From the NCBI GenBank assembly GCA_028287225.1, contig JAQBPZ010000208.1:1-21809 (forward strand): a stretch of DNA of 21,809 nucleotides, in the 5' to 3' direction. This stretch comes from Gemmatimonadota bacterium. GTDB taxonomy: Bacteria > Gemmatimonadota > Gemmatimonadetes > Gemmatimonadales > Gemmatimonadaceae. Numbering within the stretch: the stretch's first letter is position 1; each line of letters begins with the position of its first letter. Under the pieces are notes generated by a model. That model was not told the DNA's origin. It was given only the letters and a program-made list of their open reading frames with translations, and did not search any database. Of the stretch, positions 7,729 to 15,577 are shown one piece after another. The position numbers and the translations under genes were made by a program.

Positions 7729-9837
7729 CTAGCGGGTCGCGGCCGTCGTCGAGGCGGCGCCGAGCGTGTACTTGGTGATCCAGTCGTACTCGCGCCGCAT
7801 CTTGTCGAGCTGATGATAGTACTCGGTGAATCCGTGCCCCTCGCGCGGGTAGAAGACGAGCTGCACGGGAACCCCCCGGTCGCGCAGGGCGCGGTACATC
7901 TCCATCGACTGCCCCGTGGGGACTCGTGGGTCGGCGCCACCATGCAGGATGAGGAGCGGCGTCGTCGCATTGTCGATGTGCGTGATCGCCGAACGCTCGC
8001 GGTAGAAGGCGAGGTTCGCCTCCGTCGGTGGTCCGGTCATGAAGGTCCCGATGTAGCCCGGGATGTCCGTCGTGCCGTACATGCTCTGCAGGTCGGAGAG
8101 TCCGGCGCCCATGCGCGCGGCCTTGAAGCGATGCGTCTGGGTCTCCACCCACGCGGTCATGTAGCCGCCGTAGCTCCAGCCCTCGAACGCGAGCCGGCTC
8201 GAGTCGGCGATCCCCCGCGCGATCATCGCGTCGACGCCGCTCATCTCGTCCTGATAGTCGCCCCCACCCCAATCCATGATGTTGGCGCGGATGAACTTCT
8301 CGCCGTAGTTGGTGCTGCCGCGCGGGTTTGGGTAGAGCACCGCCCACCCATGGCCGGCCCACACCTGGCCGGGCGATCCCCAGTTCGCCTTGAAGCCCGC
8401 GCTCGTTGCGCCCGTCGGTCCGCCGTGTGCCTCGACGAGCAGCGGATACCGATGGCCGGGCTCGTAGCCCACCGGCTGGATGAGAATTCCCTCGACCGGC
8501 GTACCGTCGCTGCTCTTCCACGTCACCACCTCGGTGGTACCCAGCGCGAAGTCGCGCACCTGCGGGTTGGCGTCGGTGAGCTGGCGTGGCGACTGCAGCG
8601 AGAGATCCGACAGGTAGACGTCGGCGGGCGCGGATGACGATTCCATCGCGAAGGCGGCGCTGCGTCCGTCAGCCGAGAGGGAGAGGCCGCGAAGCAGCCG
8701 CTGTCCCGCGACACGTGCGAGCCGGTTGGCGGCGACATCGTACGCGTAGAGCGCGGAATACGCACGCTCCCCAGCGATGAACAGGATGCGCTTCGCGTCA
8801 GGAGTCCAGACGGGGGCGCCCATCGAGACGTCGGCCTTCGCGTCGTAGACGTCGCGCGTCGCACGCGACGCCACGTCATAGAGCATCAGGTGGTCGTTGC
8901 CGATCTGCACGTCGGAGATGCTGTCGCGCCGCGCGGCATGACTCTGGGGGAGGACCGTGTAGGCGATGGTGCGCCCATCCGGCGACCACGCCGGCGGCCC
9001 GGCGACGTCGCCGTGCTGCGAGATGCGCACCGGCTCGCCCCCCGTGACGTCGACGACGTACGCATCGCTGCGTGTCTCCCGCAGGAGGGTGGTTGGCGAG
9101 GACTGATAAGCGATGCTCCGTCCGTCGGGAGACCAGCTCGGGCTACCGCGCACGGTGTAGTTGCCGTGCGCGATCTCCGTTGCGCGCCTCGTCGCGACGT
9201 CGATCACCCAGAGGTGCGAGAGGCGCAGGCCACCTTCGTACACCTGCGCATCGTCCTTCCGCTTCGGCTTCCCCACCTCCTCCCTGGGAAGCGTATCGAC
9301 CGCGAGGAAGGCGATGCGCGAGCCGTCGTGCGACCACGCGAAGCCGGTGATCGCCTCGCTCGAGGTGCTCAGCTGCATCGCCTCGCCGCCGCCCGCCATG
9401 GGCAGCAGCCAGATCTGGGTCTTCGGCTCGTCGCCCGCACCGCGCGCGGAGAGGAAGGCAAGCTGCCGGCCGTCGGGCGACCAGGCCGGGGCGCTCTCAC
9501 CTCGCTCGGCGAAGGTGACCTGTCGAGGCGCGCGACCGTTCGCCGGAACGACCCAGACGTGCGAGCGCATCTCGTGCTTGTCGCCGCGCGCCGTGTCCGC
9601 GCGCGTGGAGTCGGCCGCTGGCTTCGCGTTCGGATGTTCCCATCCGCTCACGGTGTAGGCGACGGTCGCGCCATCGGGGGAGAGCGAGACGCCGCCGACC
9701 GAGCGAAGGTCCATGACGTCCATGAACGTCATGGCTCGCTTCGCGTGCGAGGCCTGGGCGTCGGCGTCGGCGCGGGCACACAGGGCGGCGGCGACGGTGA
9801 GAAGGAATGGAATGGGGCGGTGGCGCAGCGGAAGCAT
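7729..9837 (-). CDS. Secreted S9 family prolyl-oligopeptidase-type peptidase
   Basis: A 702-aa protein. An N-terminal signal peptide (LLTVAAALCARADADA) targets it to the periplasm or outside. Residues about 40-420 form a WD40-like/TolB beta-propeller with repeated (A/S)WSPDG motifs. The C-terminal alpha/beta-hydrolase domain has nucleophile Ser555 in GWSYGGY, Asp636 in HGGADPRVP and His668 in EGHGF, so the triad is complete. It probably cleaves short peptides as a dipeptidyl- or acylaminoacyl-peptidase; exact specificity cannot be read. The ATG at 9837 follows AGGAG (9843-9847). It stands alone between two tRNA-Gly fragments and, unlike the receptor in the neighbouring module, is fully intact. 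Confidence 0.93.
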   Translation of the reverse strand: MLPLRHRPIPFLLTVAAALCARADADAQASHAKRAMTFMDVMDLRSVGGVSLSPDGATVAYTVSGWEHPNAKPAADSTRADTARGDKHEMRSHVWVVPANGRAPRQVTFAERGESAPAWSPDGRQLAFLSARGAGDEPKTQIWLLPMAGGGEAMQLSTSSEAITGFAWSHDGSRIAFLAVDTLPREEVGKPKRKDDAQVYEGGLRLSHLWVIDVATRRATEIAHGNYTVRGSPSWSPDGRSIAYQSSPTTLLRETRSDAYVVDVTGGEPVRISQHGDVAGPPAWSPDGRTIAYTVLPQSHAARRDSISDVQIGNDHLMLYDVASRATRDVYDAKADVSMGAPVWTPDAKRILFIAGERAYSALYAYDVAANRLARVAGQRLLRGLSLSADGRSAAFAMESSSAPADVYLSDLSLQSPRQLTDANPQVRDFALGTTEVVTWKSSDGTPVEGILIQPVGYEPGHRYPLLVEAHGGPTGATSAGFKANWGSPGQVWAGHGWAVLYPNPRGSTNYGEKFIRANIMDWGGGDYQDEMSGVDAMIARGIADSSRLAFEGWSYGGYMTAWVETQTHRFKAARMGAGLSDLQSMYGTTDIPGYIGTFMTGPPTEANLAFYRERSAITHIDNATTPLLILHGGADPRVPTGQSMEMYRALRDRGVPVQLVFYPREGHGFTEYYHQLDKMRREYDWITKYTLGAASTTAATR

Positions 9838-9849
9838 CGTGGCTCCTGA

Positions 9850-10115
9850 TCGTGAGGGGACTCCGCAGTTCTACGGTTTGGCGCGAAGGCTGTCAACGCT
9901 GCCGCTCATCCCGACGGCGAGCCCGTGGCTTGCTCCTGTCGCTCCGGACCGGGGCCGGCGGCTTCACGATCTGCGCGAGATCGACGCGGCGGCGTCGCGT
10001 ATCCCGATGCAGGGCGAGCGGTCTTCGGAGGGTTCGCAGCGCATGGTGGCTGCGCCGCGCACGCCACGATAACCCCGGCGTGGCGGCGACCACGAAATCG
10101 CGTGTTGTATTGCAG
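9850..10115. other. Upstream region of the peptidase gene, no gene seen
   Basis: This stretch should contain the minus-strand promoter of the peptidase gene. No clear -10/-35 pair or recognisable protein was found. Open frames in it look like chance frames of GC-rich DNA. Confidence 0.4.
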
Positions 10116-10273
10116 GGTCCACCAACTCCGTTTTTCAAACCGGACCGACCGTTCTGGAGTGGGGTTGTCTGCACGTCCTCCGGGCGAGTACCGTGGTAGA
10201 GCGAGGTGTGAACCCATGGACCGGTCACCTTCCCAAGCTGGACGTCGCCGGTTCGAGTCCGGTCGCCCGCTCC
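10116..10273 (+). repeat. tRNA-Gly(CCC) 3'-half fragment, att-like copy 4 with 110-base left flank
   Basis: The last 46 bases are identical to the tRNA 3' half of copy 3, and the preceding 110 bases align to copy 3 with scattered substitutions and the same total length. Within about 77 of those bases the alignment needs no gap. The fragment has no convincing tRNA 5' half; a GGTAGAGC string upstream resembles a D-arm but the arm partner and acceptor strand are missing. It is the last such fragment, 280 bases before the thiamine riboswitch, and marks the right edge of the accessory region. Confidence 0.8.
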
Positions 10274-10306
10274 TTGGCAAGTCAAGAAAAGACAACAGCA
10301 TACGAG

Positions 10307-10336
10307 ATCGCCGGGGCCACCATGTGCCCCGGCGAT
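10307..10336 (+). terminator. Terminator-like hairpin after tRNA fragment 4
   Basis: An 11-bp inverted repeat (10307-10317 with 10326-10336) is followed by TCTT. It lies 33 bases after the tRNA fragment, matching the placement of the hairpins after copies 1 and 3. The remaining bases up to the thiamine promoter at 10520 hold no gene I can support. Confidence 0.5.
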
Positions 10337-10519
10337 TCTTCGTTGTGGCACATCTCAGCGCCGTCATTATCCGGCTGTGCCAGACCGTGTGGTCGGAGCT
10401 CGATCCCCACATCCGTCGTCATCGCCGGATCGCACCAACTTTCGCATATCCAACGAGGATCGCCGGCGACTGAGGGAGGGACGTCCCAGAGCGAACCCGG
10501 GTGTCCACCGGCGCTGCAG

Positions 10520-10546
10520 TTGGTCCGTCGCGGCGATCGCTATAGA
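10520..10546 (+). promoter_or_regulatory. Candidate promoter of the thiamine operon
   Basis: TATAGA at 10541-10546 is a good -10 element. TTGGTC at 10520-10525 is a weak -35 with a short 15-base spacer. Transcription would begin at about 10553, directly before the TPP aptamer. Confidence 0.45.
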
Positions 10547-10555
10547 TTGTGTGCA

Positions 10556-10645
10556 GCCGCCAGGGGTATCTCGCCGCACCGTGCAGCGAGATTGAGAAAG
10601 TCCCTTGGAACCTGATCCGGATCACACCGGCGTAGGGAGCGCGGC
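10556..10645 (+). ncRNA. TPP riboswitch (thi-box)
   Basis: The conserved thi-box elements appear in order: CAGGGGTATC, a variable hairpin CTCGC..GCGAG, TTGAGA at 10592-10597, ACCTGATCCGGAT near 10610-10622 and GCGTAGGGA near 10630-10638. GCCGC at 10556-10560 and GCGGC at 10641-10645 can close P1. It lies 120 bases before thiC, the usual target. Binding of thiamine pyrophosphate should lower expression of the operon. The spacer contains an inverted repeat that can cover the thiC ribosome site (separate entry), which suggests control of translation. Confidence 0.93.
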
Positions 10646-10726
10646 GTGTCGTGGCAGCATTCCGGCCTGCAGGCGGGAGCCCGGCATCTGCGCCGTCGGT
10701 GCGCGCGATCGGCGCGTCACCGCTCC

Positions 10727-10757
10727 CTCCGGATCTCGACCGCGCAGGACTCCGGAG
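10727..10757 (+). promoter_or_regulatory. Possible RBS-sequestering hairpin of the TPP riboswitch
   Basis: CTCCGGA at 10727-10733 is complementary to TCCGGAG at 10751-10757. The right arm contains the GGAG ribosome site seven bases before the thiC ATG. If the stem forms when TPP is bound, it would hide the start site. The link to the aptamer is inferred. Confidence 0.45.
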
Positions 10758-10764
10758 AATCCGA

Positions 10765-12543
10765 ATGGCCACGATCGTCCAACCTACGCCGCCCACGCTT
10801 CCCACGCGGCCGTCCATCGCCGCCGACTATGGGGATGCATTCCCCAACTCCCGCAAGGTCTACCTCGACGGGCCGCAGGATATTCGCGTCCCGGTCCGGG
10901 AGATCGCGCTCTCCGGTGGAGAACCCCCGCTCCGCGTCTATGATACGAGCGGGCCACGGGGCTACGACGTTCGCGACGGGCTCCCGCCCCTGCGCGCAGA
11001 GTGGATCCGTGCGCGCGGCAGCGTGACGGAGGTCCCGCGCACCTATCGGGCGCCGGACGGCACGACCCCGGCCGAGATCCCGGAGACGCTGCGTCGCACG
11101 ACGCTGCGTGGGGGCGGCACCGTGACACAGATGCACTATGCCCGTAAGGGCGAGATTACCCCGGAGATGGAGTTCGTGGCGCTGCGGGAGGGTATGCCGG
11201 CGACCCTCGTCCGCGACGAGATCGCCCGGGGACGCGCGATCATTCCCGCGAACATCAACCACCCCGAGCTCGAGCCGATGATCATCGGACGCACCTTCAA
11301 GGTGAAGGTGAACGCCAACATCGGGAACTCGGCGATCCGTTCCTCGATCGACGACGAGGTGGAGAAGCTGCGCTGGGCGACGCTCTGGGGCGCCGACACG
11401 GTGATGGACCTGTCGACCGGACGCGACATTCACGAGACCCGCGAATGGATCATCCGGAACTCCGCGGTCCCGATCGGTACCGTACCGCTCTACCAGGCAC
11501 TCGAGAAAGTGAACGGCGTTCCGGAAGAACTGACCTGGGAGCTTTACCGCGACACCCTGATCGAACAGGCGGAGCAGGGGGTCGACTACTTCACCGTGCA
11601 TGCCGGCGTGCTGCTCCGCTATGTGCCGATGACGGCGAACCGGCTCACGGGCATCGTCTCGCGCGGGGGGTCGATCATCGCCAAGTGGTGCCTCGCGCAC
11701 CACACGGAGAGCTTTCTCTACACGCACTTCCGCGAGATCTGCGAGATCATGCGTGCCTATGACGTCTCCTTCTCGCTCGGTGACGGGCTCCGGCCGGGCT
11801 CGATCCATGACGCGAACGACGAGGCGCAGTTCGCCGAGCTGCGCACTCAGGGGGAGCTCAATCGCATCGCGTGGGAGTACGACGTCCAGACGATGAACGA
11901 GGGGCCCGGCCACGTCCCCATGCATCTCATCAAGGAGAACATGGACAAGCAGCTCGAGTGGTGTCAGGAGGCGCCCTTCTACACCCTTGGCCCCCTCACC
12001 ACGGACATCGCGCCGGGCTACGACCACATCACGAGCGCGATCGGCGCCGCGCAGATCGGCTGGTACGGCACGGTGATGCTCTGCTACGTCACGCCGAAGG
12101 AGCACCTCGGCCTGCCCAACCGGGACGACGTGAAGGCGGGGGTGATCACGTACAAGATCGCCGCGCACGCGGCGGACCTCGCGAAGGGACACCCGCGCGC
12201 GCGCGAGTGGGACTATGCGCTGTCCAAGGCCCGATTCGAGTTCCGGTGGCGCGACCAATTCAATCTCGCGCTCGACCCGGTCACGGCACTGGCGTACCAT
12301 GACGAGACGCTGCCGGCCGACGGGGCGAAGGTCGCGCACTTCTGCTCGATGTGCGGCCCGAAGTTCTGCTCGATGAAGATCACGCAGGACGTGCGCGAGT
12401 ACGCGGCGCGGCTGGGCACGACCGAGGCACAGGCGCTCGACAGCGGCATGCGGGCGAAGGCGAACGAGTTCCGGGAGACGGGGAGCGAGCTCTATCGGCC
12501 CACCGCCCCGGCGAATCCGGAGACCGTGGAGCACGGCCGATGA
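10765..12543 (+). CDS. thiC: Phosphomethylpyrimidine synthase ThiC
   Basis: ThiC is a radical-SAM enzyme that converts aminoimidazole ribotide to HMP phosphate, the pyrimidine half of thiamine. The 592-aa product is slightly shorter than many ThiC proteins (about 600-630) but covers the whole fold. The C-terminal cluster motif CxxCxxxxC is at Cys527, Cys530 and Cys535 (CSMCGPKFC). Other family blocks are NANIGNSA, MDLSTG and NEGPGHVPMH. The ATG at 10765 was chosen over an upstream frame extension because GGAG lies at the right distance and the protein body begins here. The stop overlaps the thiM start by four bases. It is the first gene after the TPP riboswitch. Confidence 0.97.
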   Translation: MATIVQPTPPTLPTRPSIAADYGDAFPNSRKVYLDGPQDIRVPVREIALSGGEPPLRVYDTSGPRGYDVRDGLPPLRAEWIRARGSVTEVPRTYRAPDGTTPAEIPETLRRTTLRGGGTVTQMHYARKGEITPEMEFVALREGMPATLVRDEIARGRAIIPANINHPELEPMIIGRTFKVKVNANIGNSAIRSSIDDEVEKLRWATLWGADTVMDLSTGRDIHETREWIIRNSAVPIGTVPLYQALEKVNGVPEELTWELYRDTLIEQAEQGVDYFTVHAGVLLRYVPMTANRLTGIVSRGGSIIAKWCLAHHTESFLYTHFREICEIMRAYDVSFSLGDGLRPGSIHDANDEAQFAELRTQGELNRIAWEYDVQTMNEGPGHVPMHLIKENMDKQLEWCQEAPFYTLGPLTTDIAPGYDHITSAIGAAQIGWYGTVMLCYVTPKEHLGLPNRDDVKAGVITYKIAAHAADLAKGHPRAREWDYALSKARFEFRWRDQFNLALDPVTALAYHDETLPADGAKVAHFCSMCGPKFCSMKITQDVREYAARLGTTEAQALDSGMRAKANEFRETGSELYRPTAPANPETVEHGR

Positions 12544-13373
12544 CCGTCAACACCGCGTCGACGAGCACTTCCGAGACGATCGACATCTGTGCCCCCCTCC
12601 AGCGGGTGCGTGCGGCGGCGCCGCTGGTGCACAACATCACGAACTACGTGGTGATGAACAATACGGCGAATGCGCTGCTCGCGGTTGGCGCCTCGCCGGC
12701 GATGGTGCACGCCGTGGACGAGGTGGAGGAGTTCGCCGCCATCTCGCGTGCCCTGGTGGTCAACATCGGGACGCTGTCCCCGCCATGGGTCGAGGCGATG
12801 CGTCTCGCGGTGGCCCGCGCGCGGACGGGTGGCATTCCCTGGGTGCTCGATCCGGTCGGCGTGGGCGCGACCGGGTATCGGCGGTCAGTCGGCGCGGAGC
12901 TCGCGGGTCTCCGTCCCACGGTGATTCGGGGCAATGCGTCGGAGATCCTCGTCCTCGCAGGAGCGGTGGGCTCGGCCGGCCGGGGCGTGGACAGCGCGGA
13001 CGAGACCGCGACGGCACTGGAGCCCGCGCAGCGGCTCGCACGTGCAACTGGAGCGGTGATCGCGATGACCGGAGCAATCGACTACGTGACCGACGGCCAC
13101 CGCGTGGTGACAGTGTCCAATGGCCACGAGATGATGGCGCGCGTGACCGGCCTCGGGTGCACGGCGACGGCGCTCGTCGGCGCCTTCCTCGGTGCGAACG
13201 ACGACCCGTTTGCCGCCACCGTGGCGGCGCTCGCGACGCTGGGCGTCGCCGGCGAGCTCGCGACGGAGCAATCGGCAGGACCGGGGACGCTCCAGGTCAA
13301 CCTGCTCGATGCGCTGTACCGGCTGGATGAGCAGACGTTGCTCCGCTGCGCTCGCGTGCACGCGCTGGCCTGA
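12540..13373 (+). CDS. thiM: Hydroxyethylthiazole kinase ThiM
   Basis: ThiM phosphorylates hydroxyethylthiazole, salvaging the thiazole half of thiamine. The 277-aa length fits the ribokinase-like family. Visible motifs are VHNITNYVVMN (30-40), the DPVGVGAT loop (104-111), the nucleotide-binding RGNASEI (130-136) and GLGCTATAL with the active-site Cys207. The start overlaps thiC (ATGA), and thiE begins two bases after the stop, so all are translated from one message. Its presence beside thiC suggests that the cell combines pyrimidine synthesis with thiazole salvage. Confidence 0.96.
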   Translation: MTVNTASTSTSETIDICAPLQRVRAAAPLVHNITNYVVMNNTANALLAVGASPAMVHAVDEVEEFAAISRALVVNIGTLSPPWVEAMRLAVARARTGGIPWVLDPVGVGATGYRRSVGAELAGLRPTVIRGNASEILVLAGAVGSAGRGVDSADETATALEPAQRLARATGAVIAMTGAIDYVTDGHRVVTVSNGHEMMARVTGLGCTATALVGAFLGANDDPFAATVAALATLGVAGELATEQSAGPGTLQVNLLDALYRLDEQTLLRCARVHALA

Positions 13374-13375
13374 TC

Positions 13376-14017
13376 ATGTCGCCCTCGCTCGACCTTTCGC
13401 TCTACCTCGTGATCGGGTCCGACGTGACCGCGGGACGCCGCGTCGACGATGTCGCTCGCGAGGCCGTCGCAGGCGGGGTCACCGCTGTGCAGCTCCGGGA
13501 AAAGCATCTCCCGACGCGGCTCTTCGTCGAGCAGGCCCGCACGCTCGTGGCGCTGCTGCGGCCTCTCGGGATTCCGCTGATCGTTAACGATCGCCTGGAC
13601 GTGGCACTCGCCGCGGACGCCGACGGCGTGCACGTGGGACAGGACGACATGATGGCTGCCGACGTACGGCGTCTTGTCGGACGTCGGATGGTCGTCGGGC
13701 TGTCCGTGACCACGCTCGACGAGGCGAAGCGGGTGGACGCGGACATCGTGGACTACGTCGGCATCGGTCCGGTGTTCGCGACATCGACAAAGCTCGACGC
13801 GGCGCGTCCTCTCGGACTCGAGGGCACCGCGGCGATCTGCCGCGTGCTTCGTGTGCCGGCCGTGGCGATCGGCGGCATCGATGCCGATACCGCGGCGGCC
13901 ATTCTCGCGGCCGGTGTCCAGGGAATTGCCGTCGTCTCGGCCATCTGCTCCGCCGTGCAGCCACGCGAGGCAGCGGCAGGCCTGGCGTTGGGGCAGAAGT
14001 CCCCAAGACCGGCATGA
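13376..14017 (+). CDS. thiE: Thiamine-phosphate synthase ThiE
   Basis: ThiE joins HMP pyrophosphate to thiazole phosphate to give thiamine phosphate. The 213-aa TIM barrel shows QLREK (39-43), the phosphate/Mg-binding NDRLDVAL (71-78), DGVHVGQDD (83-91), GPVFATSTK (131-139) and AIGGI near residue 165. The ATG lies two bases after the thiM stop, and the stop overlaps thiD by four bases. Nothing is missing in the active site. Confidence 0.96.
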   Translation: MSPSLDLSLYLVIGSDVTAGRRVDDVAREAVAGGVTAVQLREKHLPTRLFVEQARTLVALLRPLGIPLIVNDRLDVALAADADGVHVGQDDMMAADVRRLVGRRMVVGLSVTTLDEAKRVDADIVDYVGIGPVFATSTKLDAARPLGLEGTAAICRVLRVPAVAIGGIDADTAAAILAAGVQGIAVVSAICSAVQPREAAAGLALGQKSPRPA

Positions 14018-14850
14018 GCCGGCGCATTCCCAACGTGCTCACGATCGCCGGGTCCGATCCGAGCGGCGGCGCGGGGATTCAGGCCGACCTCAGGACATTT
14101 GCGGCGCTGGGCGTGTACGGATGCAGCGCGCTGACTGCCCTGACCTCCCAGAACACTCTCGAGGTGACCGCCATCCACCTGGTGCCGCCCCCGTTCCTGC
14201 GGCAGCAACTCGACGCCGTCTTCACCGACGTGCGGATCGACGCGGTAAAGATCGGGATGACCGGAAGTGCCGAGACGATCGAGGTGATCGCCGACGCGCT
14301 ACGCGTGTATCGACCGCCGTTCGTCGTGCTCGACCCGGTGCTTCGTGCCAGTACCGGTGCCGCCCTGCTGGATAGCGCGGCGCTCCGGGTCCTCCTCTCG
14401 GAGCTGCTGCCCCTCGTCACCGTGGTGACGCCGAACACGTACGAGGTGGGAATGCTGCTCGGCATCGACGCCCCAGATTCGGTGTCAGCTGCGCGTGCTG
14501 CGGCTCGCGCGCTGACCGGGCGCCGCGCCCGGGCGGTGCTCGTCACTGGGGGACACCTCGCCGATCCGACCGTGTCGGTCGACGTGCTGGACGACGGGAG
14601 CGACGTACAGGAGTCGAGCGTGTCCCGGGTACCTGGAACGGGAACACATGGGACGGGGTGCACCCTCGCGTCCGCCATCGCTGCCTTTCTCGCACTGGGG
14701 TCGGAGCTGCCGCGCGCCTGTCGAGATGCGCAGGGATTCGTCGCGCGCGCGATCATGCACGCGCCTGAGCTGACCGTTGGACGCGGGACCGGGCCCGTGC
14801 ACCAACTGGGCACGACGTGGAATCGGCACCAAGACGATGCAGCGGTATGA
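14014..14850 (+). CDS. thiD: Hydroxymethylpyrimidine/phosphomethylpyrimidine kinase ThiD
   Basis: ThiD phosphorylates HMP and then HMP-P to HMP-PP, the substrate of ThiE. The 278-aa protein begins with the signature GSDPSGGAGIQADL (13-26) and carries the catalytic GTGTHGTGC with Cys216. It is the last gene of the operon. The 88-base gap to the convergent cobC holds only a weak five-bp hairpin (14888-14900), so no firm terminator is assigned. Confidence 0.96.
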   Translation: MSRRIPNVLTIAGSDPSGGAGIQADLRTFAALGVYGCSALTALTSQNTLEVTAIHLVPPPFLRQQLDAVFTDVRIDAVKIGMTGSAETIEVIADALRVYRPPFVVLDPVLRASTGAALLDSAALRVLLSELLPLVTVVTPNTYEVGMLLGIDAPDSVSAARAAARALTGRRARAVLVTGGHLADPTVSVDVLDDGSDVQESSVSRVPGTGTHGTGCTLASAIAAFLALGSELPRACRDAQGFVARAIMHAPELTVGRGTGPVHQLGTTWNRHQDDAAV

Positions 14851-14938
14851 ACGGGTCGGAGCTTGGTCGGACGGCATGAGTGTGGCCGCCGGTCTCCGGC
14901 CTCGCGCCGACATCGCCCTGATGTCTACGCACTTCAGA

Positions 14939-15577
14939 CTACCCACTCAGATGCTGGAACCGATCCGCGTTCAGGTAGAGCAGCTCCGCGCCATGCGCTT
15001 CACCATGTGAGCGAAGCGCAATGGCGGTGACATGCGCATAGTCCAGACGCATCTGGAACGACTGCGCCGCCGTGAGACCGAGCAGGTGGACGAGAAGTGC
15101 ACGAATGCTCCCGGCGTGAGCGACGACGATGGCGTCGGAAGTCGCCGACGTGTAGTCCGTCGCCCACGCTGCGACGCGCTCGTGGAGCTGCGGGTAGCCC
15201 TCGCCCGCGGGCGTGCGGCACTCGGTCCACGCTCCCATCCACTCGTCCAGGCGCGCACGGTCACGTGCGTGGATCTCGTCCCAGCGTTGTCCCTCCCACT
15301 CTCCAAAGTGCATCTCGCGCAGCCGCGGATCGCTGGCGATCTCGTCCGACGGGATGTCCAGCGCCTTGGCGAGCATCACCGCCGTGCCGCGCGCCCTCAG
15401 AAGATCGCTGCTCACGATTGTCGCGGTGCGGACGTTCGTCACGTCGTCGGCAAGCCTTCGCACGCCTTCTGCCCCGAGTGCGGACAAGGGCACGTCGGTA
15501 TGACCAATCGCTCGTCCGGACGCCCCCTCGGCGTCGCCATGACGGACCAGGAAGAGCCGGGGCGACGCCACACTCAC
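14939..15577 (-). CDS. cobC: Alpha-ribazole phosphatase CobC (histidine phosphatase family)
   Basis: A 212-aa histidine phosphatase that removes the 5' phosphate of alpha-ribazole phosphate or of cobalamin phosphate in the last steps of B12 assembly. The catalytic RHG is at residues 12-14 and the second His at 154 (VVAHAGSIR); a conserved EMHFGEWEG is near 88-96. I chose the GTG at 15577, which overlaps the cobS stop in GTGA. A much longer open frame upstream is only the shadow of cobS. Assignment as CobC rather than a general phosphatase rests on its place in the operon. Confidence 0.87.
   Translation of the reverse strand: MSVASPRLFLVRHGDAEGASGRAIGHTDVPLSALGAEGVRRLADDVTNVRTATIVSSDLLRARGTAVMLAKALDIPSDEIASDPRLREMHFGEWEGQRWDEIHARDRARLDEWMGAWTECRTPAGEGYPQLHERVAAWATDYTSATSDAIVVAHAGSIRALLVHLLGLTAAQSFQMRLDYAHVTAIALRSHGEAHGAELLYLNADRFQHLSG

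Noticed and set aside
8890..9849. Plus-strand 319-codon open frame opposite the S9 peptidase
   Set aside because: The minus-strand peptidase has a full catalytic triad and propeller motifs, so this frame is a shadow.
7410..10273. Complete tRNA-Gly genes at copies 3 and 4
   Set aside because: The 3' half is good, but there is no matching 5' acceptor strand GCGGGCG or D arm at the right distance. The GGTAGAGC string in copy 4 lacks partners.
9893..10412. Minus-strand open frames running through the tRNA fragment with text like RTRTGDVQLG (also at 2318-2653)
   Set aside because: This peptide is the antisense translation of a tRNA-Gly 3' half, a well-known type of false protein annotation. Only the part upstream in the flank deserves a look, and it is listed separately.
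10651..10764. ThiC start at 10651
   Set aside because: The extra 38 codons lie in the riboswitch expression platform and have no family match; the ATG at 10765 has a ribosome site.
14888..14900. Terminator between thiD and cobC
   Set aside because: The hairpin has only five base pairs with a three-base loop and no T-tract, too weak to call.
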